Source: Kaistia hirudinis
GTDB lineage: Bacteria; Pseudomonadota; Alphaproteobacteria; Rhizobiales; Kaistiaceae
Direction of reading: 5' to 3'
DNA length: 64,000 bases
Assembly: GCF_014196455.1 (NCBI RefSeq)
Contig: NZ_JACIDS010000007.1
Span: 1-64,000, forward strand
Under the pieces are notes generated by a model. That model worked only from the letters and a program-made list of their open reading frames with translations. It made no database searches and had not been told where the DNA came from. Every line of letters starts with the position of its first letter. The stretch's first letter is position 1. A program made the translations under genes and the position numbers. Below are positions 9,070 through 17,183 of this stretch, piece by piece.

Positions 9070-10125
9070 CTACCGGTTGTCCATCGCGACATCTTCGAGG
9101 TACTGATGCCACCCGTACATGTCCTCGATCGGCTCGGCTATGATGTCCTCCAGCTGGTCGATCTCCCTCCGGATCCGGTCAAAGCTCCCCAGTGCGATGG
9201 ACGCCTTGCGTTTCGTGCTGATCGATGTCGCCTGCTTTCGCCAACTGTTGAAGGGTAATATTGGGTGTTTGGGGGTCCAGTTCGGTAGAAGGCGTGCGTT
9301 GAGGTCTTCAAGGACCCTCGTTCCCCGCGCCATCGCGAGCTGCTCATCATCGAGTGGCTTCGGCTCGATACCCTTCGCCTTCAGCTGCTTATCGCGATCG
9401 CGGCGATGGCGGCGAATTGCCGTCAGAGTATCGGCCTCGAGTTGGACCGTCCGCAGGGTCGCAGTAGGATCATCCGTCCCCGAACGTCCCGTCGCGATAA
9501 TGCTGAAAGATGCCTCAGCTTCGTCGACTCTGGCGAGAAGGTGCCTACTTAGGGCCTGCTCGATGGGCACCGGCGGCGGCGGACACTCGGCAACCCATCG
9601 GGCGCGCAGCCCCGCAATATCCACCTTCGCACCGTAGCGTTTCGCGGTCGCCAGCTCCGGCAAGAGGCGCCGCGCGGCGTCGGTGATGATCTCAGGCTCC
9701 CAACGCAGGTGGCGTTGAGTGCCGAGCAGTGGCTCAAGCAACTCGGCGGCGAAGTGGAAATACAGGTGGGCGAGCTGGCCGATGACCGGATCGTCGCGCA
9801 GGCCGACATGGTAAAGTTGGTTCCTGTAGCCGTGCAGGGTCGTGATTGCCTGAGCCTGCTCGGCCGGGATATGGCCGAGGTCCTGGAGGAGCCCGATTTT
9901 CCTGTCGAAGGCGCGTCCCCGCGCGTCATTCCTTTGTTCCTGGGTCAGCCCGCGCGGGCTTCGGCGGCGGTCGTCGGATAAGAGATCAGTGCATTTCAGA
10001 TGGCACATCAGCTCCAGGCCGTTGTCGACGAGGATCAGAGCGATACGGCCATTGAGCGGATGATTGATGGCCAGCTCGCTCAGGGCGCGGTCTAGCTGCT
10101 CGATGATTGGAATAACTGATCGCAA
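9070..10125 (-). CDS. HEPN-like protein upstream of the CoiA-like nuclease
   Basis: The chosen start is TTG at 10125, because a strong ribosome binding site (GGGAGGGGGAG) lies just upstream. A GTG at 10245 is in frame but has no such site. The 351-residue product carries LHGYRNQLYHVGL, which gives Arg101-Asn-x3-His106, the RN-x3-H form of the HEPN RNase motif, in a helical N-terminal domain. The rest is helical and charged. Its stop lies 84 bases ahead of the CoiA-like nuclease on the same strand, so the two probably form a two-gene operon. I infer an RNase or RNA-sensing effector; the motif is short and needs structural support. Confidence 0.6.
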   Translation of the reverse strand: MRSVIPIIEQLDRALSELAINHPLNGRIALILVDNGLELMCHLKCTDLLSDDRRRSPRGLTQEQRNDARGRAFDRKIGLLQDLGHIPAEQAQAITTLHGYRNQLYHVGLRDDPVIGQLAHLYFHFAAELLEPLLGTQRHLRWEPEIITDAARRLLPELATAKRYGAKVDIAGLRARWVAECPPPPVPIEQALSRHLLARVDEAEASFSIIATGRSGTDDPTATLRTVQLEADTLTAIRRHRRDRDKQLKAKGIEPKPLDDEQLAMARGTRVLEDLNARLLPNWTPKHPILPFNSWRKQATSISTKRKASIALGSFDRIRREIDQLEDIIAEPIEDMYGWHQYLEDVAMDNR

Positions 10126-10332
10126 GTCTCCCCCTCCCAAGCATGACGGTCCGAGCGATGTCGCTTCGACGGCAGGCTGCCGTGCCCGCCACGGGGTTCC
10201 TCGAGCCGGGACGAAGCGTTTCCCCGACGTCCGTCGCGTCGACACCGGCGCCGCGAGCTGAGCATGAGCCTGCCGGGGCCAGTCACGCGGATCGCATAGC
10301 CGGTGTTGATGTCTCCGGCTGCGCCATGATCA

Positions 10333-10968
10333 TCAGCCGGTAGGTTCGGCGGCCCTGCGTGCCCTCTTGGGCTTGGCAGCGGGCTGTGCAACGGGCTCGG
10401 CAACGGATTTCGTCTTACGCGGGGTGCGCTTTGCCGGGGCCGTCTCTGGCGCGGCCGCAACGGCGGTCGGCGCGCTTGCCTTAGTGCGCGGGGTGCGCTT
10501 CGGCTTCTCCATCACTGAGGGTGAGGACGCAACGACGGGTTCCGGAACTGGCGCAACCGCCTTGCGCAGCTGGCCAAGGCCTGACGCCTTCGCCAACGCC
10601 GAACGGGCTTCCGCATAGCTTGGCGCGACCATCGGATAGTCGGCGGGAAGGTTCCATTTCTGACGGTACTCGGCAGGCGTCAGACCATACTGTATGCGGA
10701 GATGTCGTTTCAGCGATTTGAATTTCTTGCCGTCCTCCAGGCAGATGATGAAATCCGACGTCACGGACTTGCGCACCGATACCGCGGGCTCAGGCTTCTT
10801 CTCCGGCTCAGTCGACGCTGTTGTGCCCAACGACCGGAGGGCACCGTGAATGTCATGGATCAATTTCGGCAGTTCGGCTGCCGGCACGGAATTATTGGAA
10901 ACATAGGCCGCGATGAGCATGGCGGAAATCTCCACCAGATCCGTCGCATCAGACTGATCGGACCGCAT
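10333..10968 (-). CDS. MucR/Ros-family regulator with histone-H1-like tail
   Basis: Residues 10-135 are a clear MucR/Ros protein: the helical oligomerisation region ([16 protein letters not shown]), then the zinc-finger-like DNA-binding core ([36 protein letters not shown]). Two ligands differ from the Ros finger: the second Cys is Asp79, and the last His is replaced by Gln93. Homologues without bound zinc are known in Mesorhizobium. Residues 140-211 form a long low-complexity tail rich in Lys, Arg, Pro and Ala with repeated KRTPRTK-like units, much like histone H1. MucR proteins act as H-NS-like silencers of horizontally acquired, AT-rich DNA. This copy may bind the defence island itself; that part is inference. 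Confidence 0.85.
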   Translation of the reverse strand: MRSDQSDATDLVEISAMLIAAYVSNNSVPAAELPKLIHDIHGALRSLGTTASTEPEKKPEPAVSVRKSVTSDFIICLEDGKKFKSLKRHLRIQYGLTPAEYRQKWNLPADYPMVAPSYAEARSALAKASGLGQLRKAVAPVPEPVVASSPSVMEKPKRTPRTKASAPTAVAAAPETAPAKRTPRKTKSVAEPVAQPAAKPKRARRAAEPTG

Positions 10969-11063
10969 CCTTGAGCACCTATCGTTCAGCGAGAGCCGCG
11001 CTGGACCTGGATCTGCGCGGCAGCCACTCTTCCCAGACTTTCGTCGCCGACCTCAACGCTGGG

Positions 11064-12005
11064 TTACCGGATCGATACGACGACCTGCTTTAGACCAGTT
11101 CGGGGAACGGACATATCCTTTTCAAAGGCGACTGGATTGGTGATGAGTTTTTGAGGGTCGTGGACGAAAACAAATAGAAAATCATAACGGTCATCAGCAC
11201 CGTAAAGGACGAAATCGTCCGCTATCTGCTTCCTCAGTGTTGCATTATCCAGGCCGGCACGCGTCATCTTGAATTCGACGCAGCATCGATAATCGGGCAG
11301 GTAGGTGTCCACGCGCCCTGCGCTGCCGGCGACCGATCCGCCAAACTCCTCGGGGCGGATGTCGTCGATCTCGAGCGCGAGCAGCGATTGAAACAGATAT
11401 TGCACGTCGTACTCGTTCTCCATGACGAGTGCTGCGCGGTTCGCTCGGCGCTTCTTGAGGCGGAGCAGGACCTGTTCGAAACGATCCGCGATATGCGCCA
11501 AGTGAGCCATGATATGGAACGCCTCCGCGTTCGCGCTCGCCGGACTTGATCCGTCCAATTGCCTCAACGCTTCTCTGACTCCATGCTGGGCCTTCTCAAC
11601 GGCGTCCAGGACCATGGGAAGTGTCTCCAGATAAAGGTCGCGCTGTTGGCAGGCTTCCCAAGCCCGTGTGAGCTCTATCAGCCAGTGCTCCAACTGTTTC
11701 ACTGAAAGCTGGAGCATCTCACGCAGATCGGCCGCGGATGCGTAGTCTCTAGGAAACTGGCAGTTGAGCCACCTCGTATCAGACCAGTCGTAGAGCGCCA
11801 TCGCGATGTCGTATGCCTTGTAGGCCTCGTCGCTCCGGCCATAACCCTGGTTCGGATTGACTCCTTGCATCAGATCAGCCCAGTCATTCTGCTGAGCACG
11901 AGCGAAGGATTGCAAATAGACTCCGGCCTTTTTGGCCAGTTCAAGCTCGTCCATATCGAAAATCCGCAGATCGTATTCAGGTAGGTCTCTTGCCAACTTC
12001 GTCAT
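11064..12005 (-). CDS. PD-(D/E)XK nuclease-domain protein at the end of the AbiE operon
   Basis: The product is about 313 residues from the ATG at 12005. A TTG at 12026, directly after the upstream stop, is the alternative start. The N-terminal two thirds are helical, with no motif I recognise. The C-terminal domain (about the last 115 residues) has the arrangement seen in DpnII/MboI-like restriction folds: NEYDVQYLFQSLL, then GGSVAGSAGRVDTYLPDY and the VEFKMTR strand, giving the D-x(n)-E-x-K catalytic set. It follows the GIY-YIG-like gene on the same strand with essentially no gap. No methyltransferase is adjacent, so classic restriction-modification is unlikely. An abortive or conflict nuclease is the best inference. 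Confidence 0.65.
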   Translation of the reverse strand: MTKLARDLPEYDLRIFDMDELELAKKAGVYLQSFARAQQNDWADLMQGVNPNQGYGRSDEAYKAYDIAMALYDWSDTRWLNCQFPRDYASAADLREMLQLSVKQLEHWLIELTRAWEACQQRDLYLETLPMVLDAVEKAQHGVREALRQLDGSSPASANAEAFHIMAHLAHIADRFEQVLLRLKKRRANRAALVMENEYDVQYLFQSLLALEIDDIRPEEFGGSVAGSAGRVDTYLPDYRCCVEFKMTRAGLDNATLRKQIADDFVLYGADDRYDFLFVFVHDPQKLITNPVAFEKDMSVPRTGLKQVVVSIR

Positions 12006-12026
12006 GTTGGGGTGGAACCGCCGCAA

Positions 12027-12869
12027 TCAGGCGAGGAGAGAGGCCGTCCACGCGGACTGCAGTTCTGTATCCGAGCACAGTACACGTTCGAAGCCGCTTC
12101 GTTTTGTTTCCATTCGCTTCAGCACGCGTTGCTCCATCTCATAGGCCTCAACAGAGGTCTTCCATGTCTGGGTCAGGAAGATCTTCCATTTCTCGTTGAG
12201 CACCTCGACCGGGACGTGCTGGTTCACGGCCGCCAGCCGCGCGTCGATGTCCTCAGCATGGCCGATCTTGAAGACGTTCCTCTTGCCGAACTGCAGGGCA
12301 TAGGTTGACGCGGGGTTCTGGGCCGAGTGCTCAACGCGGTAGGCGACGTCGCCTGGCTTCGGGCCGGTGGTCGGCCGAAGAAGCTCGTTCAGTTGCCGCA
12401 TCCGCTGGAGAGAGGGAAGCTCGGGCAGCACCAGCGGCTCGGCAGCGAGCGCCAGGACACGTCGTACATCTTCCTCTTCAAGCTCTTCCACGCCCGGCGT
12501 CGCGAGCATGGTCAGCTGCGTGGACAGCGTGTCCGTCACCACCGGCTGCGGCACGAAGCGCCATGCCCGGGTCAGTGCGACCGCATGAGGAAATTTGTAG
12601 TTGCCGCGCTCGTCGAAGTCGCGGGCATCGAGGTCGGCGTGGGTGGCGATCTCGAGCGTGCGCAGCGGCTCGAAACCAATCTCCGCCATTCCCAGCAATC
12701 GCCCTTGGAGGGCGTCTGGCGTGCGCTCCGTCTTCGTGCCCACGAACAGCAGGCGGTCCCCGCGTTCGGCAAGCCTGAGGAGACGGTTGAGGTGGCCCGC
12801 CGATCCGAAGGTCGCGATCGGCAGACGTTCAAATCCCAGGCCCCAGACGCGGGTTGCGAACATCCTCAT
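12027..12869 (-). CDS. GIY-YIG (T5orf172)-like protein
   Basis: The start at 12869 overlaps the stop of abiEii in an ATGA, which fixes the start and implies translational coupling. An upstream in-frame extension is only the antisense-frame shadow of abiEii. The 280-residue protein has an N-terminal alpha/beta part (RLLFVGTKTERTPDALQGRL) and a C-terminal segment (about residues 190-265) that looks like a T5orf172/GIY-YIG nuclease: STYALQFGKRNVFKIGHAED with a downstream Arg and a conserved Glu region (EAYEMEQRVL). The canonical GIY triplet is degenerate (YAL), so catalysis is uncertain. Linkage to AbiE suggests a phage-defence accessory role. Confidence 0.65.
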   Translation of the reverse strand: MRMFATRVWGLGFERLPIATFGSAGHLNRLLRLAERGDRLLFVGTKTERTPDALQGRLLGMAEIGFEPLRTLEIATHADLDARDFDERGNYKFPHAVALTRAWRFVPQPVVTDTLSTQLTMLATPGVEELEEEDVRRVLALAAEPLVLPELPSLQRMRQLNELLRPTTGPKPGDVAYRVEHSAQNPASTYALQFGKRNVFKIGHAEDIDARLAAVNQHVPVEVLNEKWKIFLTQTWKTSVEAYEMEQRVLKRMETKRSGFERVLCSDTELQSAWTASLLA

Positions 12870-13996
12870 GGCGCTGTCGGGCCCAGCTGATCGGGATGCG
12901 ACGCCGAGGTCGTGTTGAGGTGTCGTTCGAGCGCCTCGATGCTCGCCATCACCTCCTCGAACGCGGGCGGTGTCCCGAATATCATTGCGGACATGCGCGC
13001 GTAATCGGCCGCCAGCTTTGCGCGCATCTCCGGGGTGGGGACAAGACGATAGGTCCCCGGCACCGCCCGGTCGTACCGATGATCCGGCGCGCGAAACATC
13101 AGCATCTTGTGTTGGCGGGAGGCTTCGGCGAGGTCGAGCATCGAGGCGGTCGCGACGCCATAGTCTGGATGGGTCCAGATCTGATGGACGTCGTAATAGT
13201 GGCGCGAGTAGCGATCGAGATTGGGTTCCGGGCGGTCGGGCCTGGCGTCGAGACGGCGCTTCTCGGTCATCTCGGTCATGGCGTGCAGGATCAGCACCTT
13301 TTCCCAAAAGGTCCGCTCGGGTTTGACCGTCATGACGCTTCCGACGGTGAGAGCGAGGCCTTCGGGCATTTCCGAGGCGACATAGGGAACGATTGTTCGA
13401 GGCTCGGCGGGCACGGGATCGGGCCGCGCGCCGCCCTCGATGCGGACCGCCGCCTGAACGTAGTCGTCGCCGGCGTCGAAGGCGCTCCTGTAGCCGACCA
13501 CCAGGATGTCGAGGGCCTCCCTGTTTCGGTAGGGATCGAAGCCGAAGCTGAGGGAAAAATGTCTCTTCTGTCCGGCCTCCCGTTCGAGGACGGTGATCTC
13601 CTCGCTCAGCAGAGTTCTGAGCGGGCCGGAAATATACTGCCGCGCAGCTTCGTCGACCCGGTCGGTCAGTGCCTTCTGCTGCTGGGTCGGCGAGGGCAGG
13701 GCGGCGATCTCGGCTTCCAGCGGCACCTTCAGATCCGCCTTGTAGATGCCGATGTCGATGTCTTCGGAGAAGCGGCGGATCAGGCCATAGGCCTTGCTGA
13801 GGCTGGTCCCACCCTTGAAATAGAGCCCGATGGGATCGTGTGATCGTCGGTTGAACAGGAAGTCGAGCACCCAGCAGACATAAAGGTCCTTCTCGACGTT
13901 CTCCGCGCGGGTCTCGAGCCCGGCGGCGACGGTCGAAAAGAGGGCGCGGCGATCGTCGACGCTCGCGCGGAGGATTTCAATGAACGTCTCTTGCAT
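12866..13996 (-). CDS. abiEii: AbiEii-type nucleotidyltransferase toxin
   Basis: This 376-residue protein is a nucleotidyltransferase of the AbiEii family, the toxin of AbiE type IV toxin-antitoxin systems. The nucleotidyltransferase signature is intact: KGGTSLSKAYG at residues 61-71 and SEDIDIGI from residue 77, giving the G-G-T-S and D-x-D elements. Family members transfer nucleotides to tRNA acceptor ends or similar targets and stop growth during phage infection. The ATG at 13996 lies inside the 3' end of the abiEi antitoxin gene (a 20-base overlap), the expected antitoxin-toxin order. The stop overlaps the next gene in an ATGA. Confidence 0.88.
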   Translation of the reverse strand: MQETFIEILRASVDDRRALFSTVAAGLETRAENVEKDLYVCWVLDFLFNRRSHDPIGLYFKGGTSLSKAYGLIRRFSEDIDIGIYKADLKVPLEAEIAALPSPTQQQKALTDRVDEAARQYISGPLRTLLSEEITVLEREAGQKRHFSLSFGFDPYRNREALDILVVGYRSAFDAGDDYVQAAVRIEGGARPDPVPAEPRTIVPYVASEMPEGLALTVGSVMTVKPERTFWEKVLILHAMTEMTEKRRLDARPDRPEPNLDRYSRHYYDVHQIWTHPDYGVATASMLDLAEASRQHKMLMFRAPDHRYDRAVPGTYRLVPTPEMRAKLAADYARMSAMIFGTPPAFEEVMASIEALERHLNTTSASHPDQLGPTAP

Positions 13997-14720
13997 GATC
14001 CCCCTTCGTCCGCTCGGGATCGGGTTCGTCAGCCTCGCCTTCCTGGCCAAGTAGCTTGCACGCGATCGTCTCCGCCAGGGGATACATCCATGCTGGCACC
14101 GCCTGGATGTTGTCGCGCAGATCCTGCGCGACCTGTCTTCGGTTGGGGGCCTGCGACAGATGCCGCACAATGCCGTTGACGGCCGCATCGAGGCTCGTTT
14201 TTTCGTCCCGATACCAGGTCAGGGCCTGGACAACGCGCATAGCCGGCCGGCCGGCCCAAAATGCGGTCTTGGCCGAAATGCGCTTGAAGTCGAGCTTGTA
14301 GATGACCGGCTGCGCGGCCTGCCGATCGCCTGCGTTGGCTTCGATCTCGATCGTTCGTGGATAGGTGTCAGCATGGATCGTCGACCGCGCCGGAACCGCT
14401 GTGGTCAGGCCGAGATCGTTCGCGGCCGTCATGCCGTCGACCAGCACGCGCAGCTTGTCGCGCCGGGCGATGGCGTCGATGAACGCGGCGCGCGGCGGAA
14501 ACACCATCTTGCCGGTCAGCTTGCTGGTTGTGGGCTTGTCGTAGAGGCCACGGTGAGGGCGGCGGATGTCGCTTCGAAGGGTCAGCCTCTGCAGCGCTTT
14601 CTCCACGGCATTGGGCGTCCCGATATCGAGGAAGTCGGCGCGGGACCACACTCCGGCCGGTGCCGCCTTGGCGATCCGGTCATGGATGCGATCGAGAGTA
14701 TCGGACGTGGGATCGGGCAT
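13977..14720 (-). CDS. abiEi: AbiEi-type antitoxin (DUF6088)
   Basis: The 247-residue protein matches the AbiEi antitoxin family. An N-terminal winged helix (residues 10-65, with RADFLDIGTPNAVEKALQRL) is followed by the C-terminal antitoxin domain (VDGMTAANDLGLTTAVPA and later strands). AbiEi proteins repress their own operon through the winged helix and neutralise AbiEii without a stable complex. It is the first gene of a four-gene minus-strand operon. The two AT-rich direct repeats just upstream are good candidates for its operator. The ATG at 14720 gives the expected N-terminus. Confidence 0.82.
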   Translation of the reverse strand: MPDPTSDTLDRIHDRIAKAAPAGVWSRADFLDIGTPNAVEKALQRLTLRSDIRRPHRGLYDKPTTSKLTGKMVFPPRAAFIDAIARRDKLRVLVDGMTAANDLGLTTAVPARSTIHADTYPRTIEIEANAGDRQAAQPVIYKLDFKRISAKTAFWAGRPAMRVVQALTWYRDEKTSLDAAVNGIVRHLSQAPNRRQVAQDLRDNIQAVPAWMYPLAETIACKLLGQEGEADEPDPERTKGDHARDVH

Positions 14721-14740
14721 CAGCCATCCGTTTGTGTCCG

Positions 14741-14809
14741 AAAATTATATCTAAAAATTGGTCAGTGACAATGTCCGGGCGACCAAAAATTATATCTAAA
14801 AATTGGTCA
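14741..14809. repeat. two perfect 24-bp direct repeats in the presumed abiE promoter
   Basis: Positions 14741-14764 and 14786-14809 are identical over 24 bases, 45 bases apart start to start. Each contains TTATATCTAAAAATTGGTCA and is much more AT-rich than its surroundings. The second copy is also flanked by GACCA on the left and TGGTC on the right, giving a partial dyad. They lie 21-89 bases upstream of the abiEi start codon. AbiEi antitoxins repress by binding repeats in their promoter, so an operator is the simplest reading. The neighbouring recombinase module could also own these sites. Confidence 0.7.
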
Positions 14810-14881
14810 CTGTATCGCGCGCCAGAGATACGCGAACTCGGGCAGACCAGTCGCTACGGCCTGATACCTGGGCGCGGCAAT

Positions 14882-15514
14882 TTATGGCTGGGGTCTGCGT
14901 AGCCGATACCGTCCTTTCCGCCTCGATCCCGTGAATGCAATCCACGCATTTGCCCTGAGCCCGGCTATATCGCGCTTCGCGGTTTTCTCGGAGATGCCGA
15001 ACCGGGACTGCAACCCTCCGGCTGAGACCCGCCTTCCGCCGGCGAGTTCGGCGAGAAACCAGCGCTGTCGCTCGTTCGGAACGAACGCTTCATCAGGGTC
15101 AGGGTCAGGGTCACCAACAGGGACACGACCAGGGTCATGGAAGAACGAGGTTCGCCCGTGCGCGTTCCGGCCCGCCGGGGCCGTTCCCGTGTTCTCGTCG
15201 GCACTTGATCCCGGGCGATCCATAAGCATCTCAACAATATCGAAGCGTCGGCTGGCGATCAGGAGCATGTGCAGCATCGTATCGGAATGGATGAGCATCG
15301 CGATGAGATGGTCTCCACCCGGGCCGCAGGAGCCGGCAATCCAGTTCTTGACCGTGCGCTCACTGGCATTCGTCCAGCGTTGAACCGTCTTGATCGTCCG
15401 GCGGCTGTCGTCGAGCTCTGTCTTCAATGCGAGAGAGACGATTTCGGCATAGCGCCGGGGAAGGCCTTCTCCCCCCGATCCTGGCGGTAATGATCTGCCC
15501 TTCTTCGGCAACAT
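14882..15514 (-). CDS. helix-turn-helix regulator divergent from the recombinase
   Basis: The start at 15514 follows GGAG with eight-base spacing. Longer in-frame versions lack a site. The 210-residue protein has two DNA-binding-like parts. The N-terminal one (residues 20-75) includes SRRTIKTVQRWTNASERTVKNWIAGS, a helix-turn-helix. The C-terminal one (about 150-205) is DeoR-like, with SRFGISEKTAKRDIAGL ending in a basic RRKGRYRLRRP. A Pro/Asp/Gly-rich linker lies between them. It is divergent from the serine recombinase with 109 bases between the starts, so it probably controls that operon. The exact family is not recognised. Confidence 0.65.
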   Translation of the reverse strand: MLPKKGRSLPPGSGGEGLPRRYAEIVSLALKTELDDSRRTIKTVQRWTNASERTVKNWIAGSCGPGGDHLIAMLIHSDTMLHMLLIASRRFDIVEMLMDRPGSSADENTGTAPAGRNAHGRTSFFHDPGRVPVGDPDPDPDEAFVPNERQRWFLAELAGGRRVSAGGLQSRFGISEKTAKRDIAGLRANAWIAFTGSRRKGRYRLRRPQP

Positions 15515-15623
15515 GCTTCGTCTCCATGAAGATACACTGAGAGAAGCAGAGGGTTTCCGGCGTGGGATCGTCCGTACAACGGTCGATTTCTTGGCGTGCC
15601 GGCAAGACGGGTCGTGATCGCCA

Positions 15624-17183
15624 ATGATAGTGCCGCGCAACGAGATCTCTTCCGGTTTTCCCGAGGTGCGTGCCGCGCAATATGTGCGGATGTCGACCGA
15701 GCATCAGCGCTATTCGACGGAGAACCAGGCCGACGCTATCCGTGACTACGCAGCCCGCTACAACTGCACCATCGTCAGGACCTATGCCGATGAGGGAAAG
15801 AGCGGCCTCAACATCGATGGCCGCGCCGGTTTGCAAAAACTGATTGCCGACGTGACGGGCGGGCACGCCGATTTCGAGATCGTGCTCGTCTACGATATCA
15901 GCCGGTGGGGGCGGTTTCAGGATGCTGATGAAAGCGCCTACTACGAATATCTATGCCGCCGCGCCGGTGTGCGGGTCGAGTATTGCGCCGAGCCCTTCGA
16001 CAATGACGGCAGCCTCGGCTCCGACATCCAGAAGATGCTGAAGCGCAAGATGGCTGGCGAATATAGCCGCGAGCTCTCGGTCAAGGTTTTCGCCGGCCAG
16101 TGCCGGCTGATCGAGAAGGGCTTCCGTCAGGGTGGTCCCGCCGGCTTCGGCCTGAGGCGGCAACTCGTGGATGAGGCCGGCCGGAGCAAGGCACTGCTCG
16201 CACGCCTTGAACATAAGAGCATCCAGACCGACCGTGTGGTGCTCATTCCCGGTCCGTCAGATGAGATCGAGGTGGTGCGGCGCATCTATCAGAGTTTCGT
16301 CGAAGATGGCCGCCACGAAGGCGAGATTGCCGCCATGCTGAACGCCGAGGGCATTCGAACGGATCTCGGTCGCGACTGGAGCCGCGGCACCGTCCATCAG
16401 GTGCTGATCAACGAGAAGTACATCGGCAACAACGTCTGGAACCGCGGCACAGCAGCCTTGAAGCGGAAGCGGACCCGCAACGAGCCGTCCATGTGGATCC
16501 GGGCCGAGGGCGCCTTTCCGGCCATCGTCGATCACCTGCTGTTCGACGCGGCGCAGGCGATCATCCGCGGCCGGTCGGCCCGGCTTTCGGATACCGACAT
16601 GCTGGATGTGCTGCGTCGCCTGCTCGCCGAGCATGGCTATCTCTCCGGCCTGATGATCGACGAAGCTTCCGGCTGTCCGTCGAGCAGCGCTTACCGCAGC
16701 CGTTTCGGTAGCCTGCTGCGGACCTATTCTCTGGTGGGATACGCGCCGGATCGCGACTTCGCCTATGTCGAGAGCAATCGCCGGCTCCGGCAGCGTAACC
16801 CGCAGGTGGTCGACGAGGTGCTGGCGGCGCTGCGAGCAGCAGGCGCCTCCGTCACCCTTGATCCGGAGACCGGGATCCTCACCATCAATGGAGAGGTCAC
16901 CGCCGCGCTGCTTCTGTGCCGCTGCACACAGACGGCTGCGGGGTCGCTCCGCTGGTTGATCCGCCTCGATGGGTCGGAGCCACCTGACATCACCATCGCG
17001 GTGCGTATGGAGCCCGGCGAGGAGGCCGTCCGTGACTACTACCTCCTTCCCGCTCTCGATGGCAGGGCGTCGCGACTTCGCCTCGCCGAACGGAACGAGG
17101 CGAGTCTCGATACCTTCCGTTTTGTGACGCTCGATGCGCTTTACGAGCTGATGCGCCGTGTTCCTCTTGCGGAGGTGGCGTGA
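15624..17183 (+). CDS. large serine recombinase
   Basis: The 519-residue protein has an N-terminal resolvase domain with the nucleophile Ser24 in YVRMSTEHQRYST, then EGKSGLNIDGR and VYDISRWGR. These are followed by a recombinase domain (about residues 180-300, with INEKYIGNNVWNRG) and a C-terminal extension. Large serine recombinases integrate or excise mobile DNA between short att sites. Two ParB/RepB-like genes follow in ATGA overlaps, which is unusual for a simple integrase and makes a three-gene unit. The zinc-ribbon region typical of this class is not obvious. I see no inverted repeats that mark att sites. Confidence 0.88.
   Translation: MIVPRNEISSGFPEVRAAQYVRMSTEHQRYSTENQADAIRDYAARYNCTIVRTYADEGKSGLNIDGRAGLQKLIADVTGGHADFEIVLVYDISRWGRFQDADESAYYEYLCRRAGVRVEYCAEPFDNDGSLGSDIQKMLKRKMAGEYSRELSVKVFAGQCRLIEKGFRQGGPAGFGLRRQLVDEAGRSKALLARLEHKSIQTDRVVLIPGPSDEIEVVRRIYQSFVEDGRHEGEIAAMLNAEGIRTDLGRDWSRGTVHQVLINEKYIGNNVWNRGTAALKRKRTRNEPSMWIRAEGAFPAIVDHLLFDAAQAIIRGRSARLSDTDMLDVLRRLLAEHGYLSGLMIDEASGCPSSSAYRSRFGSLLRTYSLVGYAPDRDFAYVESNRRLRQRNPQVVDEVLAALRAAGASVTLDPETGILTINGEVTAALLLCRCTQTAAGSLRWLIRLDGSEPPDITIAVRMEPGEEAVRDYYLLPALDGRASRLRLAERNEASLDTFRFVTLDALYELMRRVPLAEVA

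Noticed and set aside
12870-13307. N-terminal extension of the GIY-YIG-like protein
   Set aside because: This part is the antisense-frame shadow of abiEii, being Arg/Pro-rich low complexity. The ATGA overlap at 12866-12869 gives the natural start.
15624-17183. The serine recombinase as the integrase of the whole conjugative element
   Set aside because: It is possible, but its tight coupling to two ParB-like genes and the lack of visible att sites do not support it. I leave the element's integrase unassigned.
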